Assembly (NCBI RefSeq): GCF_023227875.1 | Contig: NZ_JALOCH010000001.1 | Coordinates: 1 to 64,000, forward strand | Reading direction: 5' to 3' | DNA: 64,000 nucleotides | From: Methanoregula sp. | Lineage (GTDB): Archaea > Halobacteriota > Methanomicrobia > Methanomicrobiales > Methanospirillaceae | Part shown: one piece after another, positions 1-8,223 of the stretch | Numbering within the stretch: the stretch's first letter is position 1 | Layout of the letters: each line of letters starts with the position of its first letter | Notes under the pieces: model-generated | What the model was told of the DNA's origin: nothing | The model's database searches: none | What the model saw: only the letters and a program-made list of their open reading frames with translations | Made by a program: the position numbers and the translations under genes

Positions 1-245
1 CTCCTCCTCTAGGTCTGATGACCCTCCGCAAGTCGAAGAGCCTTCGGCTCTTCTCCTCCTCTAGGTCTGATGACCCTCCGCAAGTCGAAGAGCCTTCGGC
101 TCTTCTCCTCCTCTAGGTCTGATGACCCTCCGCAAGTCGAAGAGCCTTCGGCTCTTCTCCTCCTCTAGGTCTGATGACCTGTCGGAAGTCGAAGAACGCT
201 GATGCGTTCTTCTCCGGTCTCACCTCTGATGAGGTTCGACCTCCA
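1..245. repeat. 52-bp tandem repeat array of two-hairpin elements
   Basis: Three near-identical 52-bp units begin at 1, 53 and 105, and a fourth, diverged unit begins at 157 and runs to about 245. Each unit holds a perfect hairpin (first copy: arms GAAGAGCC at 35-42 and GGCTCTTC at 46-53, loop TTC) and a second small hairpin GGTC/GACC with loop TGAT. The fourth unit has different arms that still pair: GAAGAACGC and GCGTTCTTC around TGAT, then ACCTC/GAGGT around TGAT. There are no unique spacers, so this is not a CRISPR array. The array continues past the left edge of the window. Related single copies occur at 33.2, 40.7, 41.7, 44.0 and 51.3 kb. Confidence 0.9.
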
Positions 246-276
246 GAAGCCCTTTATCCTTACGGAAACGCCATAT

Positions 277-1581
277 ATGATGATGGACTGGCTTTTGGTT
301 GTTGGCGTAATCATTGCGGTTTACGCGATGCTCGCCTACCTTATCAAGACATGGAACCTGTGGGAGGAGCATATCGTCTTCTATGGCCCGATCCTTGCGA
401 TCAAGACGGACCGTGTCGGTTTTTTCGACTGGTTCGCCCAATACCGTCGTTTCTTCCGGTTTTACGGTACGATCGGTGTTATCATGGTCATCGTTGTCTC
501 GGCGCTGATGACTGCGATGCTCGTCCTCTCCTTCCAGATGACGATCGTCACGACGCCCGAGCCAACCGCGGTCAACGAGCTGAGGAATGTCCTCGCTATT
601 CCCGGTGTGAATGATTTCATCCCCCTGACCCTCGCCGTTCTCATGGGCCTGATCATCACCATGGTGGTCCATGAATTCGGGCATGCGATCCTCTGCCGTA
701 TCGAAGGCATCCGTGTCAGGTCGATGGGAATACTCATCCCCGTTATCCCTATCGGTGCATTTGTCGAACCCGATGAGGAGGACCAGGAGAAGACAAAAGG
801 CCTGGCGAAGATGCGGATGTTCGGGGCCGGCATCACCAACAATATCGTTCTTGGTGTGCTCTGTTTCGGGCTGTTGATCTTCCTGCTCGGTTATGCGGTC
901 CCGCTCACGACCCCGGTGATCAGTGGTGTGTATGTCGATTCACCGGCCTTTGCCGCCGGTATCCCGGCGAACTCCCTGATCACGGAGGTGAACGGTGTCA
1001 GCATCACCACGAGGGATGATGTGGCAAAGGTCCTGGATGCGACCCGGCCTGGCGATACTGCAACCGTGGTCGTCGAAAACAACGGCATTGCGGAAACTTA
1101 CCGTCTGACCCTCGCAACATGGCCGGCAGGACCGACTGGCAAGACGAGCGGGTTTATGGGAGTGTCGTACTACGATGCCGGCCAGCTGAAACAGATCTTC
1201 GATAACATGTGGAGCCCGGTGGGATTCCTTGTCCTCCTTGCCATCCCCATCTGGGTGATCCTCGATCCCTCCCAGTTCGGGGCATTCATGATCCTTATGA
1301 ACGATACCGCCGGATCTGTTATGTGGGACGTGCCGTTCCCCTTCTTCTGGTTCGTCATCCAGCTCCTCTTCTGGTGCGGCTGGTGGAACCTTGTGGTCGG
1401 GACGTTCAACGCCCTGCCGCTGGTCCCCCTTGATGGAGGGTACATCATGAAAGAGGGAGTGGACCGGCTCCTCGATAAAAAAGGACTGATCCGGTACTCG
1501 GGACATCTGGTCGCAGCGGTCAGTTACGCGATACTGATCATCATCCTTGCGATCTTCCTCCTTCCCCATCTGGCCCATTAG
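277..1581 (+). CDS. M50 family membrane metalloprotease with PDZ domain (site-2 protease type)
   Basis: Intramembrane zinc protease of the site-2 protease family, expected to cut membrane-bound substrates within the bilayer; the substrate is unknown. With the start used here, the zinc motif HEFGH is at residues 132-136 in a hydrophobic helix, and the third ligand lies in the LDG motif (D386) near the C-terminus. Several membrane segments flank them, and a PDZ-like domain (about 215-290) sits between. The open frame extends upstream to 202, but that part lies inside the hairpin repeat array; three consecutive ATGs at 277, 280 and 283 directly precede the first membrane helix, so I chose 277. 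No strong Shine-Dalgarno sequence is visible. Confidence 0.85.
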   Translation: MMMDWLLVVGVIIAVYAMLAYLIKTWNLWEEHIVFYGPILAIKTDRVGFFDWFAQYRRFFRFYGTIGVIMVIVVSALMTAMLVLSFQMTIVTTPEPTAVNELRNVLAIPGVNDFIPLTLAVLMGLIITMVVHEFGHAILCRIEGIRVRSMGILIPVIPIGAFVEPDEEDQEKTKGLAKMRMFGAGITNNIVLGVLCFGLLIFLLGYAVPLTTPVISGVYVDSPAFAAGIPANSLITEVNGVSITTRDDVAKVLDATRPGDTATVVVENNGIAETYRLTLATWPAGPTGKTSGFMGVSYYDAGQLKQIFDNMWSPVGFLVLLAIPIWVILDPSQFGAFMILMNDTAGSVMWDVPFPFFWFVIQLLFWCGWWNLVVGTFNALPLVPLDGGYIMKEGVDRLLDKKGLIRYSGHLVAAVSYAILIIILAIFLLPHLAH

Positions 1582-1604
1582 GAATGGATATCATACTTTT
1601 TCTA

Positions 1605-1630
1605 AAATAATTTCAAATATTTTTTATAGG
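1605..1630 (+). promoter_or_regulatory. AT-rich putative promoter (TATA-like) of the Cys-rich lipoprotein gene
   Basis: An A/T-only run followed by TTTTTTATAG lies 25-45 bp before the ATG at 1653, the usual place for an archaeal TATA box. It also follows the stop of the M50 gene. By-eye call. Confidence 0.35.
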
Positions 1631-1652
1631 CCCGTGGAATACGTTCTCATCT

Positions 1653-2891
1653 ATGCAAAAGAGACGGGGAGTTTTTTCGTATAGATGGGTTTTCCTGATC
1701 GCACTGGTTGTCCTTGCCTGTATGATTGCCGGGTGCACCCAGCCTGCGGGAAGTGGTCCAGCGGCACCGGCAAAGGGCCCGGGTGGCTGTGATTCTGCGG
1801 CAACCTGCAGTGCCTACTGCCAGCAACACGGGATGGAATGCGACCAGTTTTGTAGTTCCAATACTGCTGCCTGCGGTGGTGCGATGGGTGGACCGTCCGG
1901 TGCATCTTCCGGCAAAGGCGAGATGGGTGCCGGGACGTCCTGTGCCGATGATGCAATCAAACAGAAGATGGGGACGGTCATGAGCTCTGCTCTCGTCAAC
2001 CCCCCCGAACAGGCCCGAGGCATCAACTGGATGACCAAGACCCTGCCCGCAGGGAACCCGTTCGCCGGTACATACTATGTTATCGGGACGGCATTTGGCC
2101 CCGGTGTCGATGAGACCGGCTGGAATGGGGAAGGTGCCCCCCAGTATACTGCCGGGAAGATGTACTGTACGTTCGGGTACTGGGACAGCGTCCCGAAGGG
2201 AAAAAGCGCCACGCTCGGACTTGAGACGCCCTCGTCTTTCAGCACGGACAAGTACGACCTGATGGTCTTCTGCGCGAACTTCTCGGCACCATCGCAGGCG
2301 GCGATGACTGCGGCACTGCCCACGCTCCCGATGTCCGAAGAGGTGGCACGGCAGTACTTCTACTCGGTGATCAAAAAGGATTTCATCAACATCGACGGTA
2401 AGACGATGACGAAGACGGGCAACATGTACCAGCTGATGTGGAAGGACTCATCCGCTTCGCACGATCAGTGGGAGGTCCAGATCGGCCACGGGTACATCAA
2501 TGTCGGCCAGGGTGCCGTGAACTATGGCGAGACGGAGTACGTGATGTCCCTGAGGGGCCAGGACCCCGGCACGCGCTGGACCTACCATGCGTGCAGGCCC
2601 TGCATGAACTGCGGGAAATGGACCGAGGATACGGAGCTGAACAAGGACTGCACACAGAGCTCCGACTGTACCGGGGGACTTTCCTGCAGCGGAGGGTACT
2701 GTGTTGACCCGAAATCCGCGGCAACGTCATCGTCTTCAACTTCTGCCGCCATAGTGCCGGCATCAGTGCAGGGGACTGGTGGGCCGGGCAATACCGGGGC
2801 GCCGGGTTCAGTATGCAGTGCGATCAAGGACTGTGCGTCCGGCCTGACCTGCAAAGGCGGAACCTGTGCGGTGCCGGCAGGGCCCGCATAA
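1653..2891 (+). CDS. Cysteine-rich secreted lipoprotein
   Basis: 412 residues. A hydrophobic signal ends in a lipobox (IAGC, Cys at about 28), so the product should be lipid-anchored outside the membrane. A Cys-rich segment follows (about 47-75), then a central domain without a family I recognise, and two short Cys-rich modules near the C-terminus (CTQSSDCTGGLSCSGGYC and CSAIKDCASGLTCKGGTC) joined by a Ser/Thr-rich linker. The C-terminal modules resemble the small disulphide modules of extracellular proteins (Dickkopf or granulin style), though the resemblance is only spacing. Function unknown. Confidence 0.75.
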   Translation: MQKRRGVFSYRWVFLIALVVLACMIAGCTQPAGSGPAAPAKGPGGCDSAATCSAYCQQHGMECDQFCSSNTAACGGAMGGPSGASSGKGEMGAGTSCADDAIKQKMGTVMSSALVNPPEQARGINWMTKTLPAGNPFAGTYYVIGTAFGPGVDETGWNGEGAPQYTAGKMYCTFGYWDSVPKGKSATLGLETPSSFSTDKYDLMVFCANFSAPSQAAMTAALPTLPMSEEVARQYFYSVIKKDFINIDGKTMTKTGNMYQLMWKDSSASHDQWEVQIGHGYINVGQGAVNYGETEYVMSLRGQDPGTRWTYHACRPCMNCGKWTEDTELNKDCTQSSDCTGGLSCSGGYCVDPKSAATSSSSTSAAIVPASVQGTGGPGNTGAPGSVCSAIKDCASGLTCKGGTCAVPAGPA

Positions 2892-2907
2892 AACCGTGGG
2901 GAATCCA

Positions 2908-2976
2908 ACCTTTTTTTTCATTTGTATTTACGATACCCTCGGCCACTGACCGGCGGGTTAAAAAAAATAAAAAAGG
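2908..2976. terminator. T-rich convergent terminator region
   Basis: Between the convergent genes ending at 2891 (+) and 3000 (-) lie a run of eight T (from about 2912) on the plus strand and a poly-A stretch (about 2960-2976) that reads as poly-T on the minus strand. Archaeal transcription typically stops at such runs. Confidence 0.5.
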
Positions 2977-2999
2977 ATCCGGGTCCCGGTTTTCGGGAA

Positions 3000-4085
3000 T
3001 TATTCTTCAGGGCCCTTTTCAAGCGGTAAGACTTTCCGCTTGCTCGTGTCCTTGAGTTCATCTTCCGAAACCTTCGGAACTGCGTCCTGGATATCCTTGA
3101 GGATCGCATCGATGGTATCCTGTTTTGGAATGACCCCGAGGATACTGTCATCCATGACTGGCCGTCCTGCCACTTCTTCAACGGACTCATCCTTTGCACC
3201 AAGGAACTTTGCACCTTGGCGGATCAGCTCGGAGATCTCGAACGGGAAGATGATCTTGGTTGCCTGCCCGTTTGACATGGACTTGAGTGCGTCCAGCGAG
3301 AGCACGGTGATTGCCTTGCGGTCGAGCGGTGCGGCCCCAACGGAAAGAATGCGTAATCCCTGTGCTTCTCCCTGCGCCTGGAGGATCCGGGAGAGCCGCT
3401 CGCCTTCTGCACGGAGCACCTTGCTCTGCCGCTCGCCTTCGGCTTCGAGGATCATGCTCTGCCGGAGGCCTTCTGCCTTGAGGATCGCAGAACGCTTCTC
3501 CCCGTCAGCCCGCAGGATTGCCGCACGGCGGGCACGTTCGGCCGCGGTCTGCTCGGTCATTGCGCTCTTGACTGCCTCGACCGGGTCTACTTCCTTGATC
3601 TCCACACGTTCGACCTTGACACCCCACTGGTCGGTCTCGCGGTCTAGGATGTCACGGAGCTTGGTGTTGATGACGTCCCGGTTGTACAGCACCTCATCGA
3701 GCTCCATGTCACCGATAATGCCACGGAGGCTCGTCTGGGCAAGGGCAATGGTTGCGATTCGGTAATTGGCGACCTCGAAGTATGCCTTCTCGGGATCAAT
3801 CACGCGGATATATACAATCGCATCGACATTGGTCGGGGAGTTATCCTTGGTGATAACTTCCTGGCTCGGGACATCCATGACCTGTGTCCGCAGGTCGAGT
3901 TTCGTCACCTCTGATATGAAGGGGACGATCCAGCGGAAACCGGGGTTCATCCGGCCGATGTACTGGCCGAGCCGGATCAGGAGGCCCTGTTCGTACGGCT
4001 GGATGATCACGACACCTTTTGCGAAGATCGCAATGATGACGAGTACGAGGAATATGACAATCAGTGTTTCGATAAATGATACCAT
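3000..4085 (-). CDS. SPFH/Band 7 membrane protein (stomatin/paraslipin type)
   Basis: 361 residues: one N-terminal membrane helix (about 5-25), a Band 7/SPFH domain (about 25-190) containing the typical VPPF-like core (WIVPFISEVTKLDLR), then a long charged coiled coil made of repeated AEGxRQSxIL-type units (about 200-265) and a C-terminal tail. Family members form large ring-like membrane assemblies that organise membrane microdomains or control proteases. It is transcribed just after the NfeD gene (1 bp apart), the partner that accompanies SPFH proteins throughout prokaryotes. Confidence 0.9.
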   Translation of the reverse strand: MVSFIETLIVIFLVLVIIAIFAKGVVIIQPYEQGLLIRLGQYIGRMNPGFRWIVPFISEVTKLDLRTQVMDVPSQEVITKDNSPTNVDAIVYIRVIDPEKAYFEVANYRIATIALAQTSLRGIIGDMELDEVLYNRDVINTKLRDILDRETDQWGVKVERVEIKEVDPVEAVKSAMTEQTAAERARRAAILRADGEKRSAILKAEGLRQSMILEAEGERQSKVLRAEGERLSRILQAQGEAQGLRILSVGAAPLDRKAITVLSLDALKSMSNGQATKIIFPFEISELIRQGAKFLGAKDESVEEVAGRPVMDDSILGVIPKQDTIDAILKDIQDAVPKVSEDELKDTSKRKVLPLEKGPEE

Positions 4086-4086
4086 G

Positions 4087-4599
4087 TTATGCTACCTCTT
4101 CGACGATGATATGGACTCCCTGGGAGTCAACGACTTTCACGTTCCTTCCCGGTGGGATGAGCAGCCCGGTTGATTTTGCACTCCACTCCGTGCTCCCGAT
4201 CATGACCTTGCCGGAAAGTGTGTCCGGGTTCACGTCTTTAATGACCCGCCCCTCCCTGCCGACAATCGAGTCGCGGCTGATGGTCGTGGGGCTCTCATCC
4301 GTGGTGACCCGGCTATACATCCAGACCGTGAACCCGGCGGCAGCAATCGCTACTATGACACCGATCACGATGCCCCACCCGTTGTTGAAGATGTCCATGC
4401 CAAGGAGGAGCAGGATGCCAAAGATGATCATGACCGTTGCCGGTACGGTGGCAAAGAACCCGGGGCTTTGGACCTCCACGAGGAGGAGGACTGCTCCGAT
4501 AACGATCAGCAGCCAGCCGAGGGCGATTCCTTCCAGAAGAACCATAGTTATTGTTCCGTTGGCGGCGGATAAAAAGAATGGGAAATCATCCCGGGCCAT
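4087..4599 (-). CDS. NfeD family membrane protein
   Basis: 170 residues. Three closely spaced membrane helices (about 20-110) precede a soluble OB-fold-like domain (about 115-170, from SIVGREGRVIKDVNP to HIIVEEVA), the standard NfeD short form lacking the ClpP-like protease domain. It stands 1 bp upstream of the SPFH gene, so the two should act together in the membrane. The start is uncertain: ATG at 4599 has an AT-rich TATA-like sequence almost touching it, which could mean that the downstream in-frame ATG at 4545 is used instead. Confidence 0.88.
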   Translation of the reverse strand: MARDDFPFFLSAANGTITMVLLEGIALGWLLIVIGAVLLLVEVQSPGFFATVPATVMIIFGILLLLGMDIFNNGWGIVIGVIVAIAAAGFTVWMYSRVTTDESPTTISRDSIVGREGRVIKDVNPDTLSGKVMIGSTEWSAKSTGLLIPPGRNVKVVDSQGVHIIVEEVA

Positions 4600-4718
4600 T
4601 TATTAAAATTTGTGGTTGAATGGGGCCGGACGTCACGGTTATTCCGGTAAGCTCGCACCGGCTTTTTGCAATATCCCATTATGCATGCAAGGCTTGTTCC
4701 AGCATACGTGAGGATAGA

Positions 4719-5582
4719 CTATCTCATACGCAACTTTGCCACTTTCACCCCGACGGGAACGCCGAGTTCATCGGCGACCGGCCTGCATTTGGCTGCGAGC
4801 AGGTAGGCGATGGGGGGCATGTCGTTCATATCAGAGAGAGACTCGAAGTTTGCCATGCCCTTTGCGATGATGATCGTGCATTGATCGAGGGCCTGCCGTA
4901 GATCATCCGGGATCAGGTCCAGGTTTATACCGATCTCTGCTTCCGCTCCCCCTCCGGTGGATGTCAGGTGATCGACAATCCTGTCCAGCCCGAGTTCGAG
5001 TGCGTCCTCCATCGTGGCATCGTTCAGGATCGGGGACTCCTTGACGGCAAGGGTTACGTGCGAGCCATGCGATTTGAGGTACTGTATCAGCAGTTTGTCA
5101 AATACGATCTCGCCGCAGTTGTCGCTCAGGTACACGACGCGGGAGCAGAGTGGCAGGATCTTTTCTGTGTCGTCAATATAGAGGTCTTTCTCAATTTCCG
5201 CTGAGAAAAACGAGAGAAAATCCGTGGTAACATCATGTCCTTTGACGCCATAATCGAAGATGTTGGCGATGACCGCTGCATGGACATAGTCCCGGAATGT
5301 ATGGAGCCGGTGCCTGACCTGCCGGCAGACCCCGTAAGCCTGCTGGTTGCCGGAACGCTTGAGTTTGTCGAACGGGTCGGAGGTTTTGAGCAGGTCATAT
5401 GCCCGGCGGTGGATCCGGCTTGCGACCCGGGGGTGGCTGAGCGGCTCGTTGCGGAGTTCATCAATTACCCGGCGGCATGCCCGGCCGGTCTTCTCGGTGA
5501 GAGCAGCGTCCGCTCCGCAGAGTGAACACTCAAGGCTGACACGGGAGAGAAGGCAGTCAACGCAGGTATCGGAAATTTTCAT
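4719..5582 (-). CDS. DUF89 family damage-control phosphatase-like protein
   Basis: 287 residues, the length of archaeal DUF89/ARMT1-like proteins. N-terminal CVDCLLSR cysteines, the metal-site motif SDNCGE in the middle and AKGMANFE near the C-terminus are hallmark motifs. Members are metal-dependent phosphatases thought to remove damaged or surplus phosphorylated metabolites; the physiological substrate in methanogens is not settled. It is a single gene between the SPFH/NfeD pair and tRNA-Pro, all on the minus strand. The ATG at 5582 fits the family N-terminus. Confidence 0.85.
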   Translation of the reverse strand: MKISDTCVDCLLSRVSLECSLCGADAALTEKTGRACRRVIDELRNEPLSHPRVASRIHRRAYDLLKTSDPFDKLKRSGNQQAYGVCRQVRHRLHTFRDYVHAAVIANIFDYGVKGHDVTTDFLSFFSAEIEKDLYIDDTEKILPLCSRVVYLSDNCGEIVFDKLLIQYLKSHGSHVTLAVKESPILNDATMEDALELGLDRIVDHLTSTGGGAEAEIGINLDLIPDDLRQALDQCTIIIAKGMANFESLSDMNDMPPIAYLLAAKCRPVADELGVPVGVKVAKLRMR

Positions 5583-5611
5583 ACGGGGAGCACCAGAAAA
5601 ACAACACGAAA

Positions 5612-5685
5612 TGGGGCCACTGAGATTTGAACTCAGGTCAGAAGACCCCCAGTCTCCTAGGATGGCCAGGCTACCCTATGGCCCC
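5612..5685 (-). tRNA. tRNA-Pro (GGG anticodon)
   Basis: On the minus strand the 74-nt sequence folds as a full cloverleaf: acceptor GGGGCCA with TGGCCCC, D stem GGGT/ATCC, anticodon stem GGAGA/TCTTC with loop CTGGGGG (anticodon GGG), and T arm CTGAG-TTCAAAT-CTCAG. The discriminator base is A and no CCA is encoded. Confidence 0.95.
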
Positions 5686-5765
5686 GCTCTCTTACTATAG
5701 GTCGATATTGCTTATGTATCTTACCTTATCCGGGCTGGCAGGAAATCCCGACGAAACGCCGTAGG

Positions 5766-5969
5766 TCAGATCTTCCCGCGCTTGAACTCTTCTACCCGCG
5801 CTATGAGGTTCTCAAGTTCCGCATCGTTGACCCGGATCCTGCCCGCGATAGAGTCGACCTCGCCGAGGAGCTGGCGGATTCGCACGTACATGAGGTAGAT
5901 GATGAGCTGCTGGACTACAATGACGAAGCCGAACAATACCAGCATGTAGCCCTCGTATGTCATGGTCAC
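5766..5969 (-). CDS. Small membrane protein with C-terminal coiled coil
   Basis: 67 residues: one hydrophobic helix (about 8-28) followed by an amphipathic heptad-like stretch (about 30-67, ending FKRGKI). No recognised family. It begins 13 bp after the stop of the MinD-like ATPase gene on the same strand, so it is probably co-transcribed and may be a membrane partner or anchor for that ATPase. This role is inference from spacing and topology only. Confidence 0.65.
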   Translation of the reverse strand: MTMTYEGYMLVLFGFVIVVQQLIIYLMYVRIRQLLGEVDSIAGRIRVNDAELENLIARVEEFKRGKI

Positions 5970-5982
5970 TCCCGAACGATAA

Positions 5983-6762
5983 TCACCGGAACACCGCCCG
6001 TGCGAGGCGGTCTACGAACCCCTCTTCGTGGGTGTCTTTATCATTGTCTTCGTATTCAATCCCCGACATCTGCGCTGCGATCCGTTTGAATGCCTTGGTG
6101 GCCGGGGCTGTGGGGTACTTCAGGACACAGGGACTCTTGTAGGCCGCCGCTCTCCGTACGCTCGCGTCTTCCGGGACCACGTCGATCACGCGGACACCCA
6201 GTACGTCCTCGACACTCTGGGAACGGATCTCGGTATGCTCAAAGCCGGCCCGGTTAAGGATCGCACCATAGACCTGCCCTCCCATGACCTCGCAGAGGAT
6301 CTTGGTCTTGAGGGCATCGGCCATGGATGCAAGTTCCGGGTTGACCACGAGGATCACCTGGTCCGCAACCGAGAGCGGCACGACGCCTTCCTTGGAGATC
6401 CCGCTGGGTGCATCGATCAGGAGAAACTCGCACCTGTCCACCAGCTTGTGCATGACATCCCGCAGCTTGTCCGGGTCGGCCTGCTGGAACCCCTGAAGCG
6501 AGATCCCGCTCGGCACGACTTTTACCCCGGCCGGGCCTTCGTAAATCGCGTCCTCGATATCTGCTTTTCCCGCAAGCACTTCGTGGAGGGTGACCGGCAC
6601 GTCGTCCATTCCGAGGATGAGGGCCATGTTGGCCATACCGATATCCGCATCGAGAATGTAGGTCTCACGTTCGAGCTGGGCAAGAGAAATACCAAGATTG
6701 ACCGTAAGCGTAGTCTTCCCGACGCCACCTTTCCCGGATGTGATGGTATATGCCCGGATCAT
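5983..6762 (-). CDS. minD: MinD/ParA-type ATPase
   Basis: 259 residues. Deviant Walker A SGKGGVGKTT at 9-18, the switch I region (DADIGMANM, about 39-47) and Walker B-like FLLIDAPSGI (about 113-122) define the MinD/ParA class, whose members cycle between dimer and monomer to position proteins in the cell. The C-terminus (GFVDRLARAVFR) can form a short amphipathic helix like the membrane-targeting tail of MinD. It is the first gene of a two-gene unit with the small membrane protein. Archaeal genomes carry several MinD paralogues with differing roles, so the gene name gives the class only. Confidence 0.85.
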   Translation of the reverse strand: MIRAYTITSGKGGVGKTTLTVNLGISLAQLERETYILDADIGMANMALILGMDDVPVTLHEVLAGKADIEDAIYEGPAGVKVVPSGISLQGFQQADPDKLRDVMHKLVDRCEFLLIDAPSGISKEGVVPLSVADQVILVVNPELASMADALKTKILCEVMGGQVYGAILNRAGFEHTEIRSQSVEDVLGVRVIDVVPEDASVRRAAAYKSPCVLKYPTAPATKAFKRIAAQMSGIEYEDNDKDTHEEGFVDRLARAVFR

Positions 6763-7095
6763 CTGGACTCTTATTTCGTCCGGTCAGTCAAAAAGGTATT
6801 TATCTGAATTTGCGCCCACCCCTGCCGATTAAATGCATCCGGGTCCCTTGCGGGGGCGGGGAAACAGATATCCGGAAAAAATGGCAGGGATATCTTGTCT
6901 CTACCGCTGTCTGGGATCCCCCATGGGGCCCGGCCACCGGAGGCCCGCAGAATATGACATGGAATCCCGCTATCAACCCGAATCCCTGTGATTTTCACCA
7001 AAACTGCGATATCACAGGAACCCAAAAAAGAATATGTATTTAAGTTCTTATCAGGTATTATCAATTACACAGGGTAGTGCAGCAGGAGCAGCAGC
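6763..7095. other. Divergent intergenic region between minD and the Roadblock gene
   Basis: 333 bp without a convincing gene. The minus strand has a TATA-like AT-rich stretch around 6790-6805 facing minD. The plus strand has TATGTATTTAAG (about 7032-7043), about 55 bp before the Roadblock ATG. The rest is GC-rich and shows no repeat shared with other parts of the window. Confidence 0.5.
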
Positions 7096-7455
7096 ATGTT
7101 AAAAGAGAAGATCTCTGCATTTATTGAAACGATTCGATCCATCGACGGGGTTGCAGCATGTGCCCTTGTATCCCGGGATGGGATCATTGCCGGGAAAAGT
7201 TTTGACCGCGATCTCAACGAACCCTGGTTCGGGGCACTTTCTGCAACAATACTTGCATCTGCAGAATCGGTGGGCAGCATCATCAAGATGAAGTCCATGA
7301 TGTCTGTCACCATTCGTGCCCAGGACGCCTCCATTGTCGTCATGGGTGCCGGGGAAAACTTTCTCATTGCAGCCATCATGGCTGACAAGGCGGATATGGG
7401 AACCGTTCATGCTGCGCTGCTCCCTGTTGCCAAAAAAATAGGGGAGGCCATGTAA
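7096..7455 (+). CDS. Roadblock/LC7 domain protein (MglB-like)
   Basis: 119 residues, a single Roadblock/LC7 fold from end to end: DGVAACALVSRDGIIAGKS opens the domain, followed by a helix and the SVTIRAQDASIVVMGAG strand pair. Such proteins regulate small Ras-like GTPases (MglA, Rab or Rag partners) or dimerise as scaffolds. No GTPase gene is nearby; instead the next two genes are response regulators. Its stop overlaps the next start by one base (TAATG), so the two are translationally coupled. Confidence 0.85.
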   Translation: MLKEKISAFIETIRSIDGVAACALVSRDGIIAGKSFDRDLNEPWFGALSATILASAESVGSIIKMKSMMSVTIRAQDASIVVMGAGENFLIAAIMADKADMGTVHAALLPVAKKIGEAM

Positions 7456-8099
7456 TGTATACCATACTTGTTGTAGATGACAGCCCATTCATTGTCGATG
7501 TTTTTGTGACTATGCTGGAGCGTGGCGGATACCGTACCGTTGCCGCGTACGGGGGGGAAGAATGCATCGAGATCTTAAAGACGGTCACCCCGGATCTTAT
7601 CCTGCTCGATATCATGATGGAACCCATTGACGGGTGGCAGACTCTCGAGAGGATCAAGGAGAACCCCGCAACAAAAGAGATCCCAGTCCTGATGCTCACT
7701 GCAAAACAGCTGACCCCTATCGAAGCCCAGGAGTACGGGATCTATATCGAAGATTATGTCTTAAAACCTATTACCCACCGCGAACTCTACGATGCGATCG
7801 AACATGTGCTCAGCCGCCGCCAGGCAATCAAGTCCGACATGGATATGGCAAAACAATCGGGATTTGATGCCGAGATCATCTCCGAATATGCCCGCCTCAG
7901 CAAAAGCATCGATGTCAACCGGCGCCTTATGAAGATCCTCGAGACCACGTACAATTTCAATGACTCGAAAGTCCGGGTCAGTGACGAGATCTCCCGGGCA
8001 ATAAAGAGCATGGAGATGAACATCAAGTTCCAGGAGACCCGCCTCCAGCAGATCAAGGGTGAGATGTCCGGGACCCCGTCACCCGGCACGCCAACCTGA
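7455..8099 (+). CDS. Response regulator with unnamed C-terminal helical domain
   Basis: 214 residues. CheY-like receiver at 1-120 with acidic pocket D8-D9, phospho-acceptor D52 (in LLDIMMEP) and K104 (YVLKPITH). The C-terminal ~90 residues are predicted helical and match no output domain I know, but they align with the C-terminus of the next gene's product (pattern AK-G-D--iI-EY--L-KSI-V-R-L). The gene overlaps the Roadblock gene by one base. No histidine kinase is encoded nearby, so the phosphodonor must come from elsewhere. Confidence 0.85.
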   Translation: MYTILVVDDSPFIVDVFVTMLERGGYRTVAAYGGEECIEILKTVTPDLILLDIMMEPIDGWQTLERIKENPATKEIPVLMLTAKQLTPIEAQEYGIYIEDYVLKPITHRELYDAIEHVLSRRQAIKSDMDMAKQSGFDAEIISEYARLSKSIDVNRRLMKILETTYNFNDSKVRVSDEISRAIKSMEMNIKFQETRLQQIKGEMSGTPSPGTPT

Positions 8100-8223
8100 A
8101 ATCCGGTAGATCTTTGAAATAGTATGTGGGTGCATGGTATCCGGCACCCGGGATGATGACAGGTGATGCCTGTCACCGACCCGGCCAGCCGCACACCGGA
8201 GCCATGTGCGGGAGAGGGATTCC

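Noticed and set aside
1..210. CRISPR array at the left edge
   Set aside because: The 52-bp units abut directly, with no unique spacers, and each unit holds two hairpins. No cas genes are in the window.
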